From: Cyclostephanos tholiformis
Lineage: Eukaryota; Bacillariophyta; Thalassiosirophyceae; Thalassiosirales; Thalassiosiraceae
NCBI GenBank assembly: GCA_036939975.1
Contig: JALLPB010000791.1
Span: forward strand, 1 to 12,924
Direction: 5' to 3'
DNA: 12,924 nucleotides
Of the stretch, positions 6,781-12,924 are shown piece by piece; position 1 is the stretch's first letter, and each line of letters starts with the position of its first letter. A model generated the notes under the pieces. It ran no database searches and had not been told where the DNA came from. It was given only the letters and a program-made list of their open reading frames with translations. Made by a program: the position numbers and the translations under genes.

Positions 6781-8745
6781 TTATCCTTGGCATTTCTGAC
6801 GGCGATACTCTTCGAACTCCTCACGAACGCGAATGTAGTCCACTGTCGAGGGAAGACAAAGCCTTAGCTGTCTCAACACATTAGCATCGACGCAACCCGC
6901 ACCCAGCGCCCGCATCCTTTCCGATGATGTCGAGGAGATTTTCGCCGAAGTAGTTTCGGTGGGGGTTGTGCGATAGGCCAAGCGGAAAAATTCTATCACG
7001 ATTTTGTCCCTTTCTGGGGTGTTCGGTAGTAGATTTTGGCAGGCCCTGATAATACCTGAAAATGTAGCTGAATCGGGTCGGGCATATGAAGAAGAGAGGA
7101 GAGCGTGAAACACACCTTCGGCAATATCAAACGTCTCTCGATGGACCAACTGGCGTTGTAGCAGACTGGCGTCGTCTACATCACTACTGTCCAAACCAAC
7201 CTTCCTCGCAAAGGAACAGCAGTTAATGACGGTATTGAAGTCTCTTGTTTCAGGCTGAACTATCCAAGCGGCTGGTTCCTTTTTAACTTCGGAATCGTAG
7301 CTAGAAACCTTTTTTCCGTCCTGACTATCAACAGCACAAGCACGAATCATCCTGCGCAAAATGCTCTCTGCCTCCTTCGGGGCGTCCACATGATGGCTCC
7401 AGACCCAAGCAGACAGCGCGATGCGATAGGATTCCGTGTTGGGTCTGATATTCGACCTCCGCAAAGCAAGGAGTTCCATCCAATCCAAAAGCGATGTGAC
7501 TTTTTGCGCTCGTCCCTCTGATCCATCGTCCGCCTTTCGTTTCTTGCGTACAACTTCTGCATGAGCCTTCATGACAATGTGGAAACATTCAACGTCGGGC
7601 ATTATTTCCACGCCTGTGTTTCCCGCTTTGGACAGGGAAAGCATGTGGCGTAAGATCTCCTCAGCACGATCTGGACACTCGTGCACCATTGCCCATGCAT
7701 GAAGGACTAGTTTATAAGTCTGAAGGTTGGGTTGAACCTTGGAGAGCGTAATTCCTTGCCATCCGGGCGAATTCATCGATTGGTAATGGTGTAACTCTTG
7801 CATCAGATCTAATATTCTCATCGCACGAATCGCAGAAGCCTTGGTCCCGCCATGGATATTAGACCACGCTGTAAGAACCAGGTTAAACACTAGTGTGTCT
7901 GGTTCTATGTCCGAGTTATAGTGTTTGTTATGACTTACTGCATCCGATTGCAGCCGCCTTTCGTGCATTTTCTGCATGTGCATCAGCACATCTTCGGCTC
8001 GCTTGGCACATTCAAATCCTGCCTTGGTAGAAGGTGATACGGCTCTTCCCCGCGTAGTGCGGTTTGAAGACTTAGCGTTACTCTCGTAGACCGCTGCGCG
8101 TGACCAGGCATCGATGACTGTGGCATAACTTTGATAGTCTGGGTCTGGCAAGAAAGCCGACAGCGCAGATTCCGGCGAATGCAAGTCTTCCATCCAATGC
8201 AACATGCGCTCAGCACGCTCCGCGGCGATCTCACCATTGTTGGAATAACACCAGGCCTGTAATACCAAATTGACCGACTCCGTTGTAAGAACAATCTTCG
8301 GCGACGACGTGACAGATTTATTTTCCGATGATGTCCCTTCGTGATGATCCTGCCACTGACGAAATAAATCCTGCTGTTTGACCCAAAGTCTCGCCAACGA
8401 CTCTTCTGCCTTGTACGGTGCAATTCTAGGGTTGGACGAAATCCATTCTTGAACTTGCCTTCGAAATTGATTGTGTTCCGAATGAATAATTTCAGACGAC
8501 GATAGGTGCCGAGGATGGTTTTTCGTAAGCAGAGCAAGATCAGATGCGAACGAATTGCTGGAAACAGCGAAAGCATCTCCTCCGTCGATGGCGATGGATG
8601 TGGAGATATGGAGGCGCGAAGAATCAGGTAAAAATGTGGACTGAACGAGGCTGGGTAGTTCGACACGAGTGAGCGTGTGCATTGACCAACGGCACCTCGA
8701 CCTCTTCAGCAACACCCACGGCGATGCCGCCGAGGAGAGGAACAT
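6781..8745 (-). CDS. Pentatricopeptide-repeat (PPR) protein, probably mitochondrial
   Basis: 654 residues, intronless, ATG at 8745. PPR proteins are helical-repeat RNA binders that act in organelle RNA processing, stability or translation. About eight repeats can be seen, at roughly 154-188, 202-260 (interrupted by an insert), 282-318, 339-369, 383-426, 435-467, 498-550 and 557-590. Typical pieces are PDTLVFNLVLTAW, PNLQTYKLVLHAW and PNTESYRIALSAW, each followed by a second helix of the RAE-x-x-L-x-x-M type. The N-terminus (MFLSSAASPWVLLKRSRCRW) is basic and low in acidic residues, as in mitochondrial presequences; no Phe-type plastid junction is seen, so mitochondrion is preferred but inferred. 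No DYW, SMR or other C-terminal catalytic domain is present. The gene is tail-to-tail with RNase Z and head-to-head with the Mpv17-like gene. The RNA target cannot be told. Confidence 0.88.
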   Translation of the reverse strand: MFLSSAASPWVLLKRSRCRWSMHTLTRVELPSLVQSTFLPDSSRLHISTSIAIDGGDAFAVSSNSFASDLALLTKNHPRHLSSSEIIHSEHNQFRRQVQEWISSNPRIAPYKAEESLARLWVKQQDLFRQWQDHHEGTSSENKSVTSSPKIVLTTESVNLVLQAWCYSNNGEIAAERAERMLHWMEDLHSPESALSAFLPDPDYQSYATVIDAWSRAAVYESNAKSSNRTTRGRAVSPSTKAGFECAKRAEDVLMHMQKMHERRLQSDAVSHNKHYNSDIEPDTLVFNLVLTAWSNIHGGTKASAIRAMRILDLMQELHHYQSMNSPGWQGITLSKVQPNLQTYKLVLHAWAMVHECPDRAEEILRHMLSLSKAGNTGVEIMPDVECFHIVMKAHAEVVRKKRKADDGSEGRAQKVTSLLDWMELLALRRSNIRPNTESYRIALSAWVWSHHVDAPKEAESILRRMIRACAVDSQDGKKVSSYDSEVKKEPAAWIVQPETRDFNTVINCCSFARKVGLDSSDVDDASLLQRQLVHRETFDIAEGVFHALLSSSYARPDSATFSGIIRACQNLLPNTPERDKIVIEFFRLAYRTTPTETTSAKISSTSSERMRALGAGCVDANVLRQLRLCLPSTVDYIRVREEFEEYRRQKCQG

Positions 8746-9020
8746 TATTTTTGTTGTTTTTGTTGTTTTTTCTCCCCCTTCATTGGAACCCTACTTTTTT
8801 TTTGTCCCCCCCCTTTTCATTGCTTTTCTACATACGGAGGATTAAGTATGGTACTCATAATCTTACCTTCGCACCACGCATTTTCATGATATGATTGTTG
8901 ACGCCTTATTTCTTGAGCCACGATGATTGATGGTGACATGACACCATCTGCGAGCAAGGCGCGACCGCAGCTAGACATTGACGGTTGACAACCGATGGTC
9001 GCAGCAGCAACAACACATCG
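8746..9020. promoter_or_regulatory. Divergent promoter/5' UTR region between PPR and Mpv17-like genes
   Basis: The 275 nt between the start codons hold T-, C- and G/T-rich tracts. Read on the minus strand, the PPR start is preceded by an A-rich leader with repeated CAA triplets (8746-8770). On the Mpv17 side are two inverted repeats: GATGGTG-acatga-CACCATC (8929-8948) and CGGTT-GAC-AACCG (8982-8994). The latter contains CNGTTR, a MYB-type core, in both orientations. An out-of-frame ATG lies at 8995. No TATA box is obvious. Confidence 0.45.
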
Positions 9021-9719
9021 ATGCCGAAATACTTCGCTGCAACCTTTACTTTCTTGGCGTCTTCGACAATGGCAGCGACAATGCCTCGCCATGCCGCAAA
9101 AATGTTACATAATGCGAGGAATCACATCCAGCGAAGGCCTGCTCTTGCGCACGGCATCGTTGGATTCATACTCTTCGGAGGATCCGATGCTTTTGCCCAG
9201 CAAATTGAGGGATCGGCGAAACGAGGGGAAAATACGATGACAAGTAGCACCAGCAAGAAAGCGTCGAAAGAGGAGACTTTCGCACATTCTTCTCGTATCA
9301 CTCTTACTATGGACCACTTTGACGTGATACGCTACCTATCAGCGGGGACCGTCGGAGCTTTCTTTGGTGGTTGGGTCTATCCATTCGCTTATAGACGCCT
9401 AGATCTCATCTGGAAAGGGAGAGATGTCGTTTCTGTTGCCAAGAAAAGTTTATTGGAGGTCTTCACAGTAGGCATTTTTGCGAATTCCGTAAGCATGGGC
9501 GCTCGGGGCTTACTCACAGGAAAGAATCCGAGAGATGTATGCCTTCACGTGTGGGAAGAAATGCGCGATGTCACATTCAACGATCTGCGAGTCTGGTTTC
9601 CGTACAACTTGTTCGCCTTTGGCATAATTCCTATTTCTATCCGTCCAGCAACTACCTCGCTGATGGAAGCCGGTTGGCAAACCTACATCAGCTTACGATC
9701 AAACGCTTATGAAACTTAG
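9021..9719 (+). CDS. Mpv17/PMP22 family membrane protein
   Basis: 232 residues from ATG 9021. The family comprises small four-helix proteins of the inner mitochondrial or peroxisomal membrane, linked to mtDNA maintenance and channel activity in animals and fungi. Hydrophobic segments: about 41-59 (LAHGIVGFILFGGSDAFAQQ, the family's first-helix signature), 102-124, 144-165 and 192-207. The C-terminal signature is present as LRVWFPYNLFAFGIIPISIR and GWQTYISL. A Lys/Ser-rich loop (about 65-95) is longer than usual, and the common GPxxHxWY element is altered to GGWVYPFAY. The N-terminus before the first helix is basic and could be a mitochondrial presequence. The start is not settled: ATG 9069 (216 residues) has the better context, with A at -3 and G at +4. 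An overlapping out-of-frame ATG at 8995 would interfere if transcribed. Confidence 0.85.
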   Translation: MPKYFAATFTFLASSTMAATMPRHAAKMLHNARNHIQRRPALAHGIVGFILFGGSDAFAQQIEGSAKRGENTMTSSTSKKASKEETFAHSSRITLTMDHFDVIRYLSAGTVGAFFGGWVYPFAYRRLDLIWKGRDVVSVAKKSLLEVFTVGIFANSVSMGARGLLTGKNPRDVCLHVWEEMRDVTFNDLRVWFPYNLFAFGIIPISIRPATTSLMEAGWQTYISLRSNAYET

Positions 9720-10020
9720 CATACACGGGCATAATGAAGATCACAAAATTAGTTCGAAAACGCTCATAATCTTTAAGGATGATAGAAGTGTCCAGTCCTG
9801 AGCTCTGTGTGTCCAATTTTATTGCTCATGCGCTCAGCTGGTACCTCAATCAATAGGTGCTAAAAGATTCCTACTAGTCCTTTAATTTTTGCGACCATCA
9901 GGCAGTCCCAGCCAGCGGAAATTAATTTTTGACGTGTAGAAAAGAAATGGTCATATCACGGCGTCGTGCCATGGGTCTCAAAATTGTATCTTGTTATCAT
10001 TACCCAGAGAAATAATCGGA
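9720..10020. other. Convergent 3' region between Mpv17-like and PIF1 genes
   Basis: About 300 nt of AT-rich sequence with no gene. On the minus strand AATAAA occurs at 9823-9818, roughly 200 nt beyond the PIF1 stop, and may be its poly(A) signal. Nothing comparable was found for the plus-strand Mpv17-like gene. Confidence 0.5.
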
Positions 10021-12773
10021 CTAATAGGATAGACTTTTTTGCTTCTTCATTCGGATGGCAAGAGCACGTTTGCGGTTCTCCTCTATCCGCGCAAGTTGGT
10101 CTTGAGTGAGATTGGTTGGAGTACTGTTATTTGAATCTGGATGATGCGGCACGGGACTGAACGTTTGATAGGGGTTAGATGAAATTGATTTCCCGGGTTT
10201 CGCTTGTTGGGAGTAGGGATTCCTTGATCCAGCGGTGCAGTGGTTTGGCTGCGTTTGCCCTCCATAAAATCCGCAGTGTTGGGAGACAATATTTTCTTTA
10301 TTGATAGCTACTTCTCCAAAGCTTGGCATACTGCCACCACTTTCTAGTAAGCTATAGAAAGCCTTGAAGTAGGCAAAACCATCAGGCAGGTAATCAGTGG
10401 TAGGGTAGGAGGTCGCCATAATTGAAATGTATCGCAAGAACTTACTTTGACTTTAGGGTGGGCTTTGAACGACTTCTCGGAAAAACCACGTAAGGTGAGT
10501 CGCTTCATTTCTGTAGCTCGACTGAGTGCTAGATGTCGGAGCAGGAATATGTTAGGCCCTTGGGAGATACGATTTTATTATTGTGAACCAAATAAGAATA
10601 GCTTACCAACGTATGCTTGGCCGTATTCGAATACCCCGGAAAGGTTCACTGCGAGATTCGGAATCGTCATGCTGCAAAGGAAGAGATATGTCACTGGCAT
10701 TTTTGAATGTGCATGACCCGCAATGATACTAAACATATCTTACCCCTGACTTTTATGCACGGAGATTGACCACGCAAGACGCAATGGAATTTGTACTCTA
10801 GAGCTCACTACCTGGTCGCCCATTTTATTTGCCCATTCTAAAATTGAGAAAATCAATAAATAATAAAGGTGACTTTCAATGATTGAAACTAAACCCCCAC
10901 ATTACATTGCATTCAGGATAATATGGACTAAACTGCTCACCTTCGGGATAAATTGTGAATTCATTGAGATCATCTTCATCATCGTTGTCACCGCCCTTGC
11001 CGACTGCTTTGACCAAATCAAATCGGACTACAGGCAAATCCATCTTTTTGAAACCTGTAGGCACGTCACTGTGATCCACGGGTCGATAATGCAGAGCGAG
11101 AATACATAGGGAAAAAATCAAAACTGGACACAAGATATCTCGCTTACCTTTCACTCTTTGGACGTTGGAATCTTACAACAACGCCACGACTGCCGTTTGC
11201 CAATCCTTTATCCAAATCAATATTTTTCAGCAGCATAACCTGTGCTCCAACTTTTAGGTCCAACTGAGGGGGCGCTGACGAAGAATACACACATAATTGT
11301 TAAATGAAGGAAACTATTGATTGGGTTGCTAGAAAGTGACAGACCATCCTACTTACCTTGGCAATGCTTCAACTGGGCCTGCATTGCTTCATTTATTGAC
11401 TTGTCACGAGACTTGAACGAGTAAACCTCTCCCGGGAGTTTGGCCATTTCAAGGTCATTAGCTTTGTCTACCTCGCGGTTTCGGCATTCTAACAAGGTGG
11501 GTATGATTTTTTCCACGTCATTCCTCGAAGAGCCGCGAAGCGTTGTCGCTGGCAACGTCGCGTGCCGTCGTAATGCCTCTACCGACTCAGTCGAAAGCTC
11601 TCCAATCCGTGCCTCATCTAATATATTCATCAGAGTTGCATCTCCTTGCTGTCGAAAAACTTGCGTCAACAACACCGAGCATCGAATGACCTCACTCCAA
11701 CAGTTTGACTCGAATGCAAATCCATCCTTACTCAAATCGACGGGTGGCAATTGATAAAAATCTCCGCAGACCACAAGCTGCACCCCCCCAAAAGGACGTC
11801 GATCGTTACGCGCTCTCGAGGCGATGAAGCTCAGCTTGTCCAAGAACGAACTGCTAAGCATGGATATCTCATCGATGACCAAAACGTCCACCTCCCTCCA
11901 ACGTCCCTTGGTGTACTCGTTCGCCATGACTTTCTTGGCCAACTCGCTCAGCGAGCCGCTTCCGGTCCCGATACCCGCGAAGCTGTGAATCGTGATCCCA
12001 CCGACGTTACATGCGGCAACTCCCGTAGTCGCCGTGACTACGATCTTGCGCGGCCTTCCATCCCTCCCACCGACTCGCTCGTTGGCATTTAGTAGCGTGG
12101 ACAGTACGTGACTCTTCCCGCTCCCTGCGGGTCCCGAGAAGAAGGTGGAATAACCCGATAGGACAGATTCCACGACTCTGCACTGCTCGTCGTTCAACGT
12201 TGATCGCATATCGGGTGGAAGGCTCGCGGTGATGGGGGGCGGGCGGGCCAGCGACATTAGGAATTTTTTATTCTGAAACAGGCTAATGCCCCGACCGCCG
12301 TCATTCCCTGACCCCCTCCATCCACCCTCTCCCCCGAATGATGGATCCGACTGGAATATTGACGAAGGAGGGCCGTCCCTGACGGGTAGGGCCCCGACGC
12401 GAGCTGCGGCTCCGCGATAGTCTGCCACGCGGATGCGGGAGCCGCCGCAGCGCGAGGAGGTTGCGATGCCAGCGTTGCCGCCGCAGTTCAAGGCCACTCC
12501 GCTACCACCCCCTGCCGCCGACGTACCATGATAACGCGAATACTGGTCGTGGTGGGGCATTCCCACCGGCTCTCCCTGGGCCATGATGTCGTTTCTGTCT
12601 GTCACTGCGGACCGAAAAGCTGCGGAGGACGGCTGCCTGCCAGCAAACATTTCCAGGCCGCCGCCCCCACCACTCGAGCGACCCGACCCGCGAGCCTCGT
12701 AGGTCGACCAGTCATCATCATAAGACCGCCGATCGCGCTTTCTTGATGACGAGTGCCATTCCCCTTCCTCCAT
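10021..12773 (-). CDS. PIF1: PIF1-family 5'-3' DNA helicase, seven exons, with C-terminal RPA-binding-like tail
   Basis: Spliced protein of 751 residues. Exons: 12773-11357, 11274-11148, 11068-10941, 10837-10744, 10671-10607, 10528-10446, 10362-10021. Introns are 82, 79, 103, 72, 78 and 83 nt; all start GT and end AG, and the total coding length is a multiple of three. Start is the first ATG of the frame. Residues 1 to about 185 are Gly/Ser-rich and disordered with a basic SRKRDRR patch, a possible nuclear signal. Helicase motifs: LNDEQ (Q-like), GPAGSGKS (214-221), VIDEIS (Walker B, D301/E302), GDFYQLPP (337-344), LTQVFRQQ (369), [12 protein letters not shown] (479), [14 protein letters not shown] (573), HKSQGMT (585) and YVALSRA (609). 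AHPKVK|AFYSLL then runs into a disordered tail. PIF1 helicases unwind G-quadruplexes and assist replication in nucleus and mitochondria. Intron 6 ends in CAAG, the weakest splice call; intron 2 has a competing acceptor at 11055. Confidence 0.9.
10024..10110 (-). other. Putative RPA32-binding motif at the C-terminus of the PIF1 helicase
   Basis: Residues 723-751 include [18 protein letters not shown]. The spacing R-I-E-x-N-R-x-x-A-L and the basic helix match the segment with which XPA, SMARCAL1, UNG2 and TIPIN bind the winged-helix domain of RPA32. The similarity is read directly from the residues; RPA binding by this protein is inference. A flexible Ser/Pro/Asn-rich linker separates it from the helicase core. 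Confidence 0.65.
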
Positions 12774-12856
12774 TATTTTTTGTGACGAGTGTACCGGACT
12801 GTCCAAATGGAAAAATTTAGCGCGGCGGAAGAGGAAAAACGTACCAAATCCTCCAT
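12773..12856 (-). promoter_or_regulatory. 27-codon upstream ORF ending on the PIF1 start codon (TAATG)
   Basis: An ATG at 12856 opens a frame of 27 codons whose TAA (12775-12773) shares its last A with the PIF1 ATG. If the mRNA starts upstream of 12856, ribosomes would translate this first and reach PIF1 by leaky scanning or by reinitiation. The peptide (starting MEDLVRFSSS) resembles nothing known to me. The overlap is seen; transcription of the segment is not shown. Confidence 0.45.
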
Positions 12857-12924
12857 AAAAAACAACAATGACAGATGTACCTAGGTAGTATCGTACTGCT
12901 CTCTTAGGGGGTTTTCAAAGGCAG
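12857..12924. other. Upstream flank of PIF1, cut by the window edge
   Basis: 68 nt with no coding signal. It should hold part of the PIF1 promoter or 5' UTR; no clear element was recognised. Confidence 0.4.

Noticed and set aside
7983..8666. 227-codon minus-strand frame inside the PPR gene
   Set aside because: Alternative frame of a clear PPR coding sequence; no repeat or domain signal of its own.
10021..10437. Separate small minus-strand gene of 138 residues
   Set aside because: Its first 25 codons fall in an intron with good donor GTAAGT, and the rest continues the PIF1 C-terminus in phase (AHPKVK|AFYSLL). Merged into the helicase.
10447..10716. 89-codon plus-strand frame
   Set aside because: Antisense to PIF1 exons 5 and 6 and the intron between them, whose minus-strand translation ([20 protein letters not shown]) is unmistakable.

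Overview
The window looks like nuclear DNA of a photosynthetic stramenopile, most likely a diatom. Three things point there. Protein genes carry short GT-AG introns (72-103 nt where they can be fixed by reading frame). One protein starts with a signal peptide followed by a Gly|Phe-Ser-Pro-Pro junction and a basic stretch, the pattern of diatom-type bipartite plastid presequences. The remaining proteins are eukaryotic housekeeping and organelle families. The taxonomic call is inference; no rRNA or other marker is present.

Layout, left to right: (1) 2-615 (+), the 3' end of an unrecognised spliced gene, or a decaying copy of one. (2) 616-1298, no gene seen. (3) 1299-4394 (-), translation initiation factor eIF5B, full length and intronless. 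(4) 4395-4752, a compact divergent promoter with a perfect inverted repeat and a TGACGTC element. (5) 4753-6687 (+), a plastid-targeted plant-type short RNase Z with an EF-hand pair fused ahead of the nuclease domain. (6) 6781-8745 (-), a pentatricopeptide-repeat (PPR) protein, probably mitochondrial. (7) 8746-9020, a second divergent promoter. (8) 9021-9719 (+), an Mpv17/PMP22 family membrane protein. (9) 10021-12773 (-), a seven-exon PIF1-family DNA helicase, which I assembled by splicing from an N-terminal reading frame and several small downstream pieces. Its last exon ends in a motif that closely resembles the RPA32-binding helix of XPA, SMARCAL1 and UNG2. A 27-codon upstream ORF ends on its start codon as TAATG.

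The five complete genes alternate strictly in strand (-,+,-,+,-), so each shares a promoter region with one neighbour and a 3' region with the other. They do not form a pathway. Two concern organelle RNA (RNase Z for tRNA 3' ends, PPR for RNA binding), one an organelle or peroxisomal membrane, one cytosolic translation and one DNA maintenance. No mobile element with recognisable ends, rRNA, tRNA or CRISPR array was seen.

The two most interesting items are protein architectures: EF-hand plus RNase Z in a plastid protein, and PIF1 helicase with a C-terminal RPA-binding-like tail.
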